A stretch of 64,000 nucleotides of DNA, taken from positions 248,001 to 312,000 of the forward strand of contig NZ_BMPM01000003.1 in NCBI RefSeq assembly GCF_014647595.1, given 5' to 3'. Origin of the DNA: Paenarthrobacter histidinolovorans. Lineage in GTDB: Bacteria > Actinomycetota > Actinomycetes > Actinomycetales > Micrococcaceae. The notes beneath the pieces are model-generated. The model was given only the letters and a program-made list of their open reading frames with translations. It was not told the origin of the DNA and did no database searches. The translations under genes and the position numbers were made by a program. Shown one piece after another: positions 9,184-18,294 of this stretch (its first letter is position 1; each line of letters opens with the position of its first letter).

Positions 9184-9945
9184 ATGTCTTACTCACTCCA
9201 GCTGTATACCCTCCGCGACGCCATCCAGGAGGACCTGCCTGGAACCATCCGGAGGGTTGCACAGATCGGCTTCACGCAGGTTGAACCGTACAACTTTGTG
9301 GCCACGGCCAAGGAGCTCGGCGCGGCGTTGAAGGAGAACGGCCTCACGGCCCCGTCTGGGCACGCCCCGTTGTTGTCCCAGGACCAGGATGAGATCTTCG
9401 CTGCTGCAAAGGATCTGGGTATAACCACGGTTATTGAGCCGTGTCTCCCCGCCCATTCATGGCTAACTGCCGAGGACATCAGATCCAGCGCGGACAGGCT
9501 CAACGCAGCGGCAAAGAAGGGCGCTGAGTACGGCATTCGTGTGGGCTATCACAACCATGCCTGGGAAGTGGAGTCCATCATCGAGGGCAAGACCGCCCTT
9601 GAGTATTTCGCGGATTTGCTCGATCCGGATGTCGTGCTCGAGGTAGACACGTACTGGGTGGCTGTCGGTGGGCAGGATCCGGTGGAACTCCTGACCCGTC
9701 TAGGTGACCGTGTGACGTTTATCCACATCAAGGATGGCCCGGGCACTCCTGATACTAAGGCCCAGCAGCCGGCTGGTCAGGGCACTATCCCGCTGCTGGA
9801 TGTTCTCGCTGCAGCCAGGTCCCTTGAGGTTGGTGTTGTGGAGTTCGATGACTACTCTGGTGACATTTTCCGAGGCATCACCGAAAGCCTGGCGTACTTG
9901 ACTGCCACGGCCAGCGCCGAAGCAGTAGAAGGAGCGCAGCTATGA
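9184..9945 (+). CDS. Sugar phosphate isomerase/epimerase-like TIM-barrel protein
   Basis: 253 residues. It belongs to the xylose-isomerase-like/AP endonuclease 2 fold: start MSYSLQLYTLRDA, then metal-ligand blocks GYHNHAWE, LEVDTYWV and FIHIKDG in the usual order. ATG 9184 is preceded by AAAGGAACCC. The frame stays open upstream into the permease gene, but that extension is out of frame with the permease and has no ribosome site. The stop overlaps the next start by 4 bases. With the Gfo/Idh/MocA dehydrogenase it probably processes the imported sugar, for example through keto-sugar or inositol-like intermediates; the reaction is not certain. Confidence 0.9.
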   Translation: MSYSLQLYTLRDAIQEDLPGTIRRVAQIGFTQVEPYNFVATAKELGAALKENGLTAPSGHAPLLSQDQDEIFAAAKDLGITTVIEPCLPAHSWLTAEDIRSSADRLNAAAKKGAEYGIRVGYHNHAWEVESIIEGKTALEYFADLLDPDVVLEVDTYWVAVGGQDPVELLTRLGDRVTFIHIKDGPGTPDTKAQQPAGQGTIPLLDVLAAARSLEVGVVEFDDYSGDIFRGITESLAYLTATASAEAVEGAQL

Positions 9946-11063
9946 GCTTCGCCCCTTCTACCCGCAAAGGCCCTGTGGGTGTTGCTGTCATCGGTGCAGG
10001 CAATATCAGCAAGGCGTATCTGGACAACCTCACGGTCTTCCCGGACCTGAAAGTCCTGGTCATCGCGGATCTCTTCGTCGAAACCGCCGAGGCACGTGCC
10101 AAGGAATACGGGATCGCTGAGTTCGGTACGCCCGAGCTGGCACTGAACCATCCCGACGTCGAAATCATCGTTAACCTGACCATCCCGGCAGCGCACGTCG
10201 AGGTGGCCACTGCGGCAGTCAACGCCGGGAAGCATGTCTGGACCGAGAAGCCTTTCTCCCTGGACCGCGAGTCCGGGCTTGGCCTGCTCAAAGCAGCTGA
10301 CGCCGCCGGTATCCGCCTCGGCACCGCCCCGGACACGTTCCTGGGCGCCGGTCTTCAAACTGCCCGCCGGATCATCGAACGCGGCGATATCGGCACGCCC
10401 CTGACCGGCATGACCACCTTCCAGACCCCCGGCCCCGAGTCCTGGCACCCGAACCCGGCGTTCCTGTTCCAGCACGGCGCCGGACCGTTGTTCGACATGG
10501 GCCCGTACTACTTGACCGCCCTGATCCATACCTTCGGCTCGGTCCGCAAGGTGGCCGCCGTCGGCTCCTCGGCCAAGGCGACCCGCATCATCGGTTCCGG
10601 TCCCAAGGCGGGCGAGGAATTCGCCGTCGAGGTCCCCACCCATGTCTCCGCGATGGCGCAGTTCGAAGGCGGCCAGTCCAGCCACAGCGTCTTCTCGTTT
10701 GAGTCGCCGCGCCTGCGGATGGGCTTCGTCGAAATCACCGGCTCCGAAGCGACCCTTTCCCTGCCGGACCCGAACTACTTCGACGGCGACCTGAAGCTGT
10801 GGCGTCCGGGCGCAGAAGAACCCGAAATCATCCCCGCCACCGGCCCTGCCAACGGCCGTGGCATGGGAGCACTGGACATGGCCCGCGCCATCCGTTCCGG
10901 CGGCCCGCACCGTGCAACGGGCGACCTCGCTTACCACGTGCTGGACACCATGGTCTCCATCACGGAATCCGTGGAATCAGGCACGTTCGTGGACGTCACC
11001 AGCAACGCACCCGCCTCTGTGGCCGTCGCGGTGGACTGGGCACCGGAAACAGCCACGCTCTAA
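9942..11063 (+). CDS. Gfo/Idh/MocA-family NAD(P)-dependent dehydrogenase
   Basis: 373 residues. N-terminal Rossmann fold with VAVIGAGNISKAYL at residues 10-25 and the family signature TEKPFS around residue 100, where the Lys is catalytic. The C-terminal alpha/beta domain contains GPLFDMGPYYLTAL. Family members oxidise or reduce sugars and cyclitols. It is the last gene of the TetR-flanked ABC operon. The 248 bases after it hold only GC-rich short repeats and no clear gene. Confidence 0.93.
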   Translation: MSFAPSTRKGPVGVAVIGAGNISKAYLDNLTVFPDLKVLVIADLFVETAEARAKEYGIAEFGTPELALNHPDVEIIVNLTIPAAHVEVATAAVNAGKHVWTEKPFSLDRESGLGLLKAADAAGIRLGTAPDTFLGAGLQTARRIIERGDIGTPLTGMTTFQTPGPESWHPNPAFLFQHGAGPLFDMGPYYLTALIHTFGSVRKVAAVGSSAKATRIIGSGPKAGEEFAVEVPTHVSAMAQFEGGQSSHSVFSFESPRLRMGFVEITGSEATLSLPDPNYFDGDLKLWRPGAEEPEIIPATGPANGRGMGALDMARAIRSGGPHRATGDLAYHVLDTMVSITESVESGTFVDVTSNAPASVAVAVDWAPETATL

Positions 11064-11311
11064 GAACCGGCGAGGGCCGACACTAGCGCGACCACGCGAG
11101 CCTTCCCTGACCAGATGCCGTCCCATGGCCAGGTCCGCCGCCCCTGCCGCATCCGTGCTGCTTACCTGGCAGGTCTATGTAGGGCGCCGTGGCGCCTCTG
11201 CCCTCGCGCTTTCGTTTGAAGCTGTTCCTGCAACGACGCCCTTGGCGGACGGAGTCCGGCCAGCCCTCGGGCCCGGTCACGTTGATCCGGGCCGGACCCG
11301 GGGGTGCAGGG

Positions 11312-11872
11312 TTAGACGAGGCGGGTGGTCACGGTTACCGGGTTCGCGATGGTGTCCCGGATTGGGGAGGTCGCCTCCAGAGCCTTAACGAGTTCCTCGA
11401 GTTGTTCGCGGGATGTGCTGGCACTGTCGATTTCGACATCGACGGTCACTTGATTTGCTCCCTTTCGGACGGTTTCGTCGATACCGAGGAAGCCGCTGAG
11501 GTCAGTTTCGAAGCCCAACGTCAGGCGGACCTCATCGAGCGTGATGTCGCGAGCAGCGGCGAGGAACGCAAGGGTCGCCGTGTAGCAGCCTGCGAGGCTC
11601 TTCAGGAGGTACTCGGCAGGGCTGACAGCGGAGTCGGTTCCGAGCAGACCGAGGGGCTCGTCGCTATGCAGAGTGAATTTGCCGAGGCGGGATTCATCCG
11701 GGTTACCAGCCTGGATCATGGGGCCCGTCTGCGTCTTGGCGGTGAGGCCACCGGTGGACTGGCTTTGCATGGTGAACGTTACTTGGCCCAGTTCTCGCTG
11801 AGCGGTCACTGCTGCGACGGTTGCTTCGACGGCAGTCTGGTCGACACTGGGCTGGGTGGTTGCGGTGCTCAT
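11312..11872 (-). CDS. OsmC-family protein with a single cysteine
   Basis: 186 residues. OsmC fold with the block SPAEYLLKSLAGCYTATL carrying Cys96, the position of the peroxidatic Cys. The position where Ohr/OsmC proteins have the second Cys (CP motif) reads SPIRDTI here, and the protein has no other Cys. It is therefore an OsmC-like protein that cannot form the usual intramolecular disulfide. It is divergent from an IclR regulator. It may act on hydroperoxides using external thiols, or may have another role. Confidence 0.88.
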   Translation of the reverse strand: MSTATTQPSVDQTAVEATVAAVTAQRELGQVTFTMQSQSTGGLTAKTQTGPMIQAGNPDESRLGKFTLHSDEPLGLLGTDSAVSPAEYLLKSLAGCYTATLAFLAAARDITLDEVRLTLGFETDLSGFLGIDETVRKGANQVTVDVEIDSASTSREQLEELVKALEATSPIRDTIANPVTVTTRLV

Positions 11873-11964
11873 TTTTTCCTTAGGTTGCTTGATTTGTTTG
11901 ATCGATGGGTACCGGAGACCGGTCCACGAGTACGTTCCACTAGCAAATGCATAATCCGTGTAGC

Positions 11965-11977
11965 GGAACTATGTTCC
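11965..11977. promoter_or_regulatory. Candidate IclR-type operator between osmC-like and iclR-like genes
   Basis: GGAAC-TAT-GTTCC is a perfect inverted repeat with a 3-base spacer. A further half site GTTCCACT at 11934-11941 repeats, 39 bases away, the GTTCCACT that includes the right arm (11973-11980). The site lies in the 312-base divergent region 11873-12184, which holds no gene, and suits control of both flanking genes by the IclR protein. Confidence 0.4.
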
Positions 11978-12184
11978 ACTGTACGGTACTTGTGTTTTCG
12001 TAGGAACAGCGTCTGTGGCTCCGGTATTAGCCCTGGTTTGCGTTTGAGGCGGCGTATGCCGCGACCGCCTTCCTGTCACTGTGAAAGGACCGGCGCAACA
12101 CTGGAGAGCAACATAGACTGGAGTCGGCAGGCGGGTTCGTCGATGGCAAGCGGTTAACGTGTCCACGAAGGATAGTTTCGAGAT

Positions 12185-13009
12185 ATGAAGCAAGAAACAG
12201 CTGACGGCGTCAGAAGCGTGGAACGTGCCGCCTCAATCATCCAGGCGGTTGCCGATGCCGGGGAGGCAGGCGCGAGGCTCACTGACATCGCAATAAAGAC
12301 TGGGATGTCAAAAACGACGATCCACAGGCTCCTGGGAACCCTGGTTAAAGTGGGATGGCTTGATCAGGAAGACAAATCGTCCACGTTTTACCTCGGCCTC
12401 CCACTCGTTGCCATTGGGAACACTGCGTCCGACCGTCACGGCCTGTTGGACTTGGCTGCCCCGCATCTGAAGCGCTTGGCCGAGCTCACAGGCGACACCG
12501 TCTACCTCGCAGTTCGGATGGGCTCTCAGGCGTTATGTGTGGACAGGGTTATTGGGAATTTTCCGATCAGAACAGCCACCCTGCGGATCGGTGATCGGCG
12601 TCCGTTGGGAACCTGTCCAGGAAGTTTGGCGCTTCTCGCCGGGCAGCCGCAAGACCTGATCGAGGAACTGATGCTCAGCGCATCGCATTTGCAGATCGGG
12701 TCCCTCAAAGTCGACACCGTCGGGCTGCCGCGGTTGATAGCTCAGTCCAGAGCAAGCGGTTATTCAATGTCCCCTGAAGTTCTCGTTCCGGGCGCGGACG
12801 GTCTCGGTGTTCCCGTCATGGGAGCGGGTGGTTCTGCAGTCGCTGCATTGTCACTTGAAACCGTAGACTCCCGGTTATCCGAGCCCCGTCGAACCCAGCT
12901 CGTTGAATGGCTTCAGCGCGAAGCGGCCGAACTTTCCGAGAACCTCCTCAGGCTGAGCCCCGGATTTAGTCAGCGCGAGGTTCATAGGATGCTCGCGGAC
13001 GCCATCTAG
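12185..13009 (+). CDS. IclR-family transcriptional regulator
   Basis: 274 residues. N-terminal winged HTH (about residues 10-70: SVERAASIIQAVADAG, then LTDIAIKTGMSKTTIHRLLGTL) and a C-terminal effector domain (about 85-260) with the typical GDTVYLAVRMG and RIGDRRPLGTCPGSLALLA. Such proteins sense small carboxylates or aromatics. It is divergent from the OsmC-like gene, and transcription ends at a strong hairpin at 13030-13071. Confidence 0.92.
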   Translation: MKQETADGVRSVERAASIIQAVADAGEAGARLTDIAIKTGMSKTTIHRLLGTLVKVGWLDQEDKSSTFYLGLPLVAIGNTASDRHGLLDLAAPHLKRLAELTGDTVYLAVRMGSQALCVDRVIGNFPIRTATLRIGDRRPLGTCPGSLALLAGQPQDLIEELMLSASHLQIGSLKVDTVGLPRLIAQSRASGYSMSPEVLVPGADGLGVPVMGAGGSAVAALSLETVDSRLSEPRRTQLVEWLQREAAELSENLLRLSPGFSQREVHRMLADAI

Positions 13010-13029
13010 AATCTAGCCTAGGGTCAGTA

Positions 13030-13071
13030 AACCAACTAGCTCCGGAGGCAGGCCCCAGGAGCTAGTTGGTT
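13030..13071. terminator. Bidirectional hairpin terminator between convergent genes
   Basis: AACCAACTAGCTCC pairs perfectly over 14 bases with GGAGCTAGTTGGTT across a 14-base loop. It lies between the IclR gene (plus) and the permease gene (minus), which converge. There is no long U tract, but the stem is strong enough to serve both directions. Confidence 0.7.
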
Positions 13072-13093
13072 GTCACACATCTTCGGGAGCAGG

Positions 13094-14599
13094 CTACGTT
13101 TCTTGTCTATGCGGGCGGGCCAGTGTGGGAACTATGCCGGTGAAAGGGTCCCGCTCAGAAGCTATCGCTCTGATGCGGTCGCGGCATGCGAACCACCCTC
13201 CGATAATGAGGCCCACGGCCACTAGGGTCACGAGGAGAGTAGGCGGTGAGTCGACGAAAATCATGACGAGTACGGCCCCCAAAAACGCGAGTGAGATGTA
13301 GCCGGTATAAGGCGCACCGAACATTCGGAAGGACGGGCGAGTCAGTCGGCCTTTATCCGCCCAGCGCTTGAGTTGGATCTGGCATAAGAGGATGGTTGCC
13401 CAGGCGACGATGATACCGACTGCCGCAACGCTGAGGACGATTTCGAAGGCATCGCCGGGGACAAGGTAGTTAAGGGGGACGCCAAGGAGCGAAACGCCTG
13501 CGGTCAGGGCGATGCCTCCATAAGGTACGCCTGCCTTGTTCATGCGAGAGGCGAACCTGGGGGCTGAACCGTTGACCGACATTGAACGCAGGATGCGGCC
13601 GGTGGAGTAAAGGCCGGCATTGAGTGAAGACAAGGCAGCGGTAAGGACTACCAGGTTCATGACGACGTCCATGCCTTGGATACCGACGGAGCCGAAGAAC
13701 GTCACAAAGGGGCTCACGCCCTTTTCGTATGCCGTGTGCGGAAGTAGCAGCGAAAGCAGGATGACGGACCCGACGTAGAACACGGCGATCCGCATAACTA
13801 CAGAGTTGATGGCTTTCGGCATGGTCTTCTCAGGGTTCTCAGTTTCACCTGCGGCCGTGCCCACCAATTCGATAGAGGCGTACGCGAAGATGATGCCCTG
13901 CATCAGAACGATCATCGGCAACAATCCGGACGGGAAGAAGCCGCCGTTGTCCATGATTAGTTGTACGCCTACGGGGGAGCCTGTCGGCGTGCCGAAAACG
14001 ACGAAGTATGTTCCGATCAGGAGGAAGGCGACGAGCGCTGCAACCTTGATAAACGCAAACCAGAATTCCAACTCGCCGAAGACCTTGACGGAGACAAGGT
14101 TCAGGCCTAGAACGGCGATGAGCGCTACCAGTGCCCATACCCATTGCGGAACGGCTCCTATCCAAGCTACGTAGTTACCAAAGAAGTTCATGTACAGGGC
14201 GACGGCGGTTATGTCCGCCACGGTGGTCGTCGCCCACGCAACCCAATAGAACCAGCCGGACACGAAGGCGGCCTTCTCGCCATAGAATTCGCGGGCATAT
14301 GACACGAACGATCCTGAAGTAGGGCGATGCAGTACCAACTCTCCAAGAGCCCGGAGGATGAGGAAAGCGAAGAATCCACATAAGGCGTACGCAATGATCA
14401 ATGATGGTCCTGCTGCTGCTAAGCGGCCGCCCGCGCCCAGAAACAGTCCGGTACCAATGGCGCCGCCGATGGCGATCATCTGGATTTGCCGGGGCTTCAG
14501 GCTCTTGTGATAGCCCGAGTCTTCGGCATGAACGGTGGGGGACTGACGGAGATTCGGTCGACCTGACGGCAGGTCAAGGTCAGGTAAAGGAGAAGACAT
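13094..14599 (-). CDS. Amino-acid permease, APC superfamily (AAT family)
   Basis: 501 residues from the ATG at 14599, which has AAGAAAGG about six bases ahead; the longer frame to 14620 lacks such a site. Twelve membrane helices, with the substrate-binding block MIAIGGAIGTGLFLGAGG in helix 1 as in GabP, AnsP and CycA. It takes up an amino acid with protons. Substrate cannot be told from sequence, but the neighbours (RidA, a PatB/MalY-type lyase and a DauR-like regulator) suggest D- or L-amino-acid catabolism, perhaps cystathionine or D-cysteine-like compounds. Confidence 0.92.
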   Translation of the reverse strand: MSSPLPDLDLPSGRPNLRQSPTVHAEDSGYHKSLKPRQIQMIAIGGAIGTGLFLGAGGRLAAAGPSLIIAYALCGFFAFLILRALGELVLHRPTSGSFVSYAREFYGEKAAFVSGWFYWVAWATTTVADITAVALYMNFFGNYVAWIGAVPQWVWALVALIAVLGLNLVSVKVFGELEFWFAFIKVAALVAFLLIGTYFVVFGTPTGSPVGVQLIMDNGGFFPSGLLPMIVLMQGIIFAYASIELVGTAAGETENPEKTMPKAINSVVMRIAVFYVGSVILLSLLLPHTAYEKGVSPFVTFFGSVGIQGMDVVMNLVVLTAALSSLNAGLYSTGRILRSMSVNGSAPRFASRMNKAGVPYGGIALTAGVSLLGVPLNYLVPGDAFEIVLSVAAVGIIVAWATILLCQIQLKRWADKGRLTRPSFRMFGAPYTGYISLAFLGAVLVMIFVDSPPTLLVTLVAVGLIIGGWFACRDRIRAIASERDPFTGIVPTLARPHRQET

Positions 14600-15017
14600 G
14601 GGGACCTTTCTTGGGGCCATGGTTCTGATGCGATCAGAAGAGAGATTGGTAATTCAGGTGGTGAGTGCGCCGCCCGAGGTCGGGGTTCATACATCCCTTG
14701 GACCGGAGTTCGGGCGAAAGGAAGGCAAGGTAGCAACGAGTTCGGAGCTGGTAGTCGGGGCGCTAGTGAACGACGTGCTCTCAATGGTGAGTTGAGGATA
14801 TGCCCTAAGTCACACTTATATCAACAGAAGTTGCAAAATAATTCAAAAGTTTCGACAACAATGCGTCCAATTCCTGCCTTCAGCGAACTTCTTCGTTGCA
14901 GGATCTCTACGTTTTGTGTAATCATTGGGGGGATGACGCAGCGCCCACCCTCGCATGGGTCTCGATGCGAACTCCCGGGGATCTCCCCGGTTTTCAACTC
15001 TTTTGGAAGGCCACACC
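14600..15017. other. Divergent intergenic region, permease / RidA-lyase operon
   Basis: 418 bases. I find no convincing gene. The stretch 14801-14930 is distinctly AT-richer than the surroundings (several runs such as TTGCAAAATAATTC), which fits promoters for both directions. Two related segments, GAAGTTGC at 14828 and GAACTTCTTCGTTGC at 14884, could be regulator sites; this is weak. Confidence 0.3.
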
Positions 15018-15434
15018 ATGACAAGTCCAGTTACTACTCCGCCCCTGTACGCCCGAGCGCGTCGCGTAGGGGAACTGCTGTTCGTTTCGGGGCAGCTTCC
15101 GATCAGCGAGGTCGGGCTCCTCCACCCTGGACGCGTCGGAACGGACATCACATTGGAGCAGGCGCAGGAAGCGGCGGCTTTGGCAGCCCGAAACTGCCTT
15201 GCTGTAGTCCGTGATGCTTTGGGCTCCCTGGATGCCGTGAAAGGCGTTGCGCGTCTGGGCGGGTATGTCGCCACGAGTGAGGGTTTCAGCAACGCACCAG
15301 CTGTAGTGGATGCGGCCTCACAACAGATATTGGAGGCTCTAGGCGACCGCGGGCAACACGCACGCTTGGCGCTCGGAGTGGCATCCCTCCCGTTGGGAGC
15401 CAGTGTCGAGATCGAGTTGGCAGTCCAATGCTGA
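15018..15434 (+). CDS. RidA/YjgF-family enamine/imine deaminase
   Basis: 138 residues. Start ATG 15018 follows GGAAGG; an in-frame upstream ATG at 14955 is unlikely. Family features: [10 protein letters not shown] near the N-terminus and the C-terminal [23 protein letters not shown], which holds the active-site Arg and Glu. RidA hydrolyses reactive 2-aminoacrylate-type enamines released by PLP lyases. The next gene is just such a PLP lyase and overlaps by 7 bases, so the pair makes biochemical sense. Confidence 0.92.
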   Translation: MTSPVTTPPLYARARRVGELLFVSGQLPISEVGLLHPGRVGTDITLEQAQEAAALAARNCLAVVRDALGSLDAVKGVARLGGYVATSEGFSNAPAVVDAASQQILEALGDRGQHARLALGVASLPLGASVEIELAVQC

Positions 15435-16675
15435 CATCAGAGAGCATGCTTTCCCGGGGTACTCATACTGGCAGGCGGATTCCGAACCCGCTGGAGGAGC
15501 TGACCTTGACCGAGCTTCGGCAACGCACCAGCATGAAATGGCGCGTCCACCCTGAGGACGTGCTGCCGCTCTGGGTCGCCGAAATGGATGTCCGGCTCGC
15601 GCCCGCCGTTGCTGAAGCCCTCCATCGCGCCATCGACGCGGGCGACACAGGCTATCCGGTAGGCACGGCCTATGCAGAGGCTTTCTCCGCATTCGCCGCC
15701 GACAGGTGGTCTTGGAGCAACTTGGAAGTTAGCCGGACTGCGATTGTCCCCGACGTGATGATGGGCGTCGTCGAAGTCCTGCGCCTTGTCACGAGCCCGG
15801 GTGACGCTGTAGTAGTCAATTCGCCTGTGTATGCACCCTTCTACGCCTTTGTCACTCACGACGGTCGGCAGATCGTCGAGGCGCCTTTGGGCCAGGACCT
15901 CCGGGTTAGCCTTGATTCACTCGAGGAGTCCTTTCTCCGAATCAGGCAGCAGGGACGCAAGGCGGCGTACCTGCTCAGCAACCCCCACAACCCCACCGGG
16001 ACTGTTCATACCATGGCCGAGTTGACTGCGGTTGCTGAGCTCGCGGGTAAGTACGACGTGCGGGTGGTCTCCGATGAGATACATGCTCCGCTTGTGTTGC
16101 CCGGTGCGCAGTTCATCCCGTATCTGAGCGTTCCTGGGTCCGAGAATGCCTTCGCCGTGATGTCAGCTTCCAAGGCGTGGAACCTCGCTGGGCTCAAAGC
16201 CGCTCTGGCCGTCGCTGGACCTGACGCCGCAGCAGACCTGGCTCGCATGCCCGAAGAAGTCAGCCACGGACCAAGCCACCTTGGACTCATCGCCCACACT
16301 GCCGCCCTTAGGGATGGGCAGGACTGGCTCAATGCGCTCATCCAAGGACTGGACTCAAACAGGACCCTGCTTCGACAGCTCCTTGCAAAGCATCTACCCG
16401 AGGCTGGGTACAAGGAGCCCGAAGGTACCTATCTGGCATGGCTGGACTGCCGGTACCTTGAAAGTGAATCTCAGGATAGCCCCTCGGGACTCGGGGTGGT
16501 GACCGATGTGGCGGGGCCAACCAAGATGTTCCTGGAGGAGGCCCGGGTGGCCTTGAGCTCAGGGCATGTCTTCGGCAGCGGTGGAGCGGGCCACGTTCGG
16601 CTGAACTTTGCGACGTCGCAGGCGATCCTCACCGAAGCAATTGAGCGGATGGGGCGCGTTCATCCACTGCGCTGA
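15428..16675 (+). CDS. PatB/MalY-type PLP-dependent C-S lyase/aminotransferase
   Basis: 415 residues, aminotransferase class I/II fold. N-terminal [18 protein letters not shown], typical for PatB/MalY, the block SNPHNPTG and the PLP-binding Lys249 in [12 protein letters not shown]. Such enzymes cleave cystathionine or cysteine conjugates to ammonia, pyruvate and a thiol. It overlaps the RidA gene and is convergent with a DauR-like regulator. A pure transaminase role is possible. Confidence 0.9.
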   Translation: MLTSESMLSRGTHTGRRIPNPLEELTLTELRQRTSMKWRVHPEDVLPLWVAEMDVRLAPAVAEALHRAIDAGDTGYPVGTAYAEAFSAFAADRWSWSNLEVSRTAIVPDVMMGVVEVLRLVTSPGDAVVVNSPVYAPFYAFVTHDGRQIVEAPLGQDLRVSLDSLEESFLRIRQQGRKAAYLLSNPHNPTGTVHTMAELTAVAELAGKYDVRVVSDEIHAPLVLPGAQFIPYLSVPGSENAFAVMSASKAWNLAGLKAALAVAGPDAAADLARMPEEVSHGPSHLGLIAHTAALRDGQDWLNALIQGLDSNRTLLRQLLAKHLPEAGYKEPEGTYLAWLDCRYLESESQDSPSGLGVVTDVAGPTKMFLEEARVALSSGHVFGSGGAGHVRLNFATSQAILTEAIERMGRVHPLR

Positions 16676-16713
16676 CTTGCCGGGCGGGCCTGAAAAGTGA
16701 TCTCGGGCCCGCC

Positions 16714-17469
16714 TTAGTCGGCAGCTCCCGACGTCCCATTCACTTCGTTGAGGTAGTTGTAGATCGTGAACCTCGTCACTCCCAGGGCTGCGGCAGCGGT
16801 CTCTGCCGCCTGCTTGATCAGGAAGAAGCCGCGGCGATCCAACTCCGCCACTACCTCGACCTTGTGTTCCTTGCGCATTCTCTGGGGCGGTACCCCTACA
16901 GCTGCTATGGCTGCCTCAATGAGGCGCCCGCTCAGATCTTCAACACTGTGCGGAAAGTACTCGCTTCCGTCAGCCGAGGCTGATGACGCCTGCGTACGCA
17001 GAGCAGCCATAGACGCGTGATTCTGAGCTGGGGCGGATTCGTGACCCAGGACAAAACGGTCCATCGCTGCACGCAAGGAGACCCACGCTGACACATCGGT
17101 GTTCAAGCACAAGGCTGCTGCCGCATGGCCGTCCTTGTCTGTATAGATGATTGTGCTGCTTTGAAGCGTTCGGCCGTCGGGCAACTGGGAGCGGTAGCCG
17201 ATTTCGTGGCTGAGATCGCCTGCAGCAACTCGTTCCAGCAACTTGTCTGTAGGGGGATCGCCGATTTGCCGTCCCGTCACTATGCCGGCAATGGCCCGCA
17301 CTGTGTCCGGAATGCGTTGAAGGTCGTGCAGCACTACCTCCGTTGGCTGGGGAACGGCGGTTTGTAATGGCGCCACCAGAAGCTCAAGGACGCAGTTAAT
17401 GGACTCTGCATCCATGCCTTGGAGCCCCTCTGGAGCCGGGGCCATCGAGCCCGTCGTTCCTTCCATCAT
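16714..17469 (-). CDS. YheO/DauR-type PAS-HTH transcriptional regulator
   Basis: 251 residues. PAS-like YheO domain in the N-terminal two-thirds (block PTEVVLHDL, then ITGRQIG-like and SSTIIYTDKDGHAAAALCLN) and a C-terminal HTH (AAETAAAALGVTRFTIYNYLNE). DauR, the founder, controls D-arginine catabolism, and members often flank amino-acid catabolic genes, as here. ATG 17469 has AGGGAGGA five bases ahead. The frame extends to an ATG at 17511 which has only AAGGTG inside an inverted repeat, so I prefer the shorter form. Confidence 0.85.
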   Translation of the reverse strand: MMEGTTGSMAPAPEGLQGMDAESINCVLELLVAPLQTAVPQPTEVVLHDLQRIPDTVRAIAGIVTGRQIGDPPTDKLLERVAAGDLSHEIGYRSQLPDGRTLQSSTIIYTDKDGHAAAALCLNTDVSAWVSLRAAMDRFVLGHESAPAQNHASMAALRTQASSASADGSEYFPHSVEDLSGRLIEAAIAAVGVPPQRMRKEHKVEVVAELDRRGFFLIKQAAETAAAALGVTRFTIYNYLNEVNGTSGAAD

Positions 17470-17511
17470 GCCGATCCTCCCTGTGACCATTTGACCCACT
17501 GTTGAGTTCAT

Positions 17512-17528
17512 TTTAACACCTTGTTAAA
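17512..17528. promoter_or_regulatory. Inverted repeat upstream of the DauR-like gene
   Basis: TTTAACA-CCT-TGTTAAA is perfect, 7-base arms with a 3-base spacer. It is 43 bases upstream of the preferred start of the YheO/DauR-like gene, so it could be an autoregulatory operator. If the longer start at 17511 is used it would instead overlap the ribosome site. Confidence 0.4.
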
Positions 17529-17596
17529 GGCGACAGGGGGAGTATCTCATCAGCGCGGGATTAGGGGCGGCAATGGCATCCGGAGCGCCCCACCAT

Positions 17597-18187
17597 TCAT
17601 GTCCGTGGTACCACTTGAGCGGCGAGTTCGGCAGCTGCCATAAGTTCCTCCTGAGGAGCGCCGGAGGCTGCTTCAACACTGAGTCCATAGATGGCGGCCA
17701 TGACATACCGCGCGAGGGCTGTGCAATTGGTGTCGACCGGAAGATCGCCGTCCGCCAACGCCTTATCAAGCCGGGTCAACACCGCTTGCCGAATTTCCTC
17801 GCGGGCGGCCGCTAGCAGGTCGACTATTTCATGGTGCGGCTCGCCCGATGACAGTCCCGCCTGCACTGTCATGCAGCCGGCGGGCTGGTCGGGGGAGGTG
17901 AACACCCTGACCCTGCCGGTCAGAAGGTCACGAACCGCCTCGTGCGCGGTGGGCTGCGCCATTGCGTCCTCCAGCTGGACGCCGCGTTCGCACATATACC
18001 GATCCAGTGTCTTTTCGAACAAGTCCCTTTTGCTGCCGAAGGCTGCGTACAGGCTTGGTGGGTTGATGCCCAGCGCCTTCGTCAGGTCGGCGATGGACGT
18101 GCCCTCGTATCCCTGGCGCCAGAACAACTCCATGGCTGTTTGTAGGGCCAGCTGATCATCAAAACCTCGCTTGCGGCCTCCCGGCAT
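17597..18187 (-). CDS. TetR-family repressor of the SDR/thioredoxin/OYE unit
   Basis: 196 residues. HTH at about residues 10-55 (ALQTAMELFWRQGYEGTSIADLTKALGINPPSLYAAFGSK) and a C-terminal domain with the TetR_C_16/YxaF-like block GCMTVQAGLS. It is divergent from the SDR gene, and the gap holds a CTGTAG-N6-CTACAG palindrome. Regulators of this subgroup, such as NemR- and AcuR-like proteins, often sense electrophiles, and the neighbouring OYE gene fits that. Three Cys are present, two of which could be sensors. Confidence 0.88.
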   Translation of the reverse strand: MPGGRKRGFDDQLALQTAMELFWRQGYEGTSIADLTKALGINPPSLYAAFGSKRDLFEKTLDRYMCERGVQLEDAMAQPTAHEAVRDLLTGRVRVFTSPDQPAGCMTVQAGLSSGEPHHEIVDLLAAAREEIRQAVLTRLDKALADGDLPVDTNCTALARYVMAAIYGLSVEAASGAPQEELMAAAELAAQVVPRT

Positions 18188-18229
18188 GGCATGCCCTCCT
18201 CATCCATTCAAACTCTCGATTTGCATTTT

Positions 18230-18280
18230 CTGTAGTGACCGCTACAGTATATCTCATCAGTTCTTTAGCGAACACTACAG
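18230..18280. promoter_or_regulatory. Candidate operator cluster for the divergent TetR regulator
   Basis: CTGTAG-TGACCG-CTACAG at 18230-18247 is a 6-6-6 inverted repeat, and a third CTACAG half site sits at 18275-18280 just ahead of the SDR ribosome site. The cluster spans the region where both divergent promoters must lie. Confidence 0.5.
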
Positions 18281-18294
18281 AAAGGCCGAGTTGG

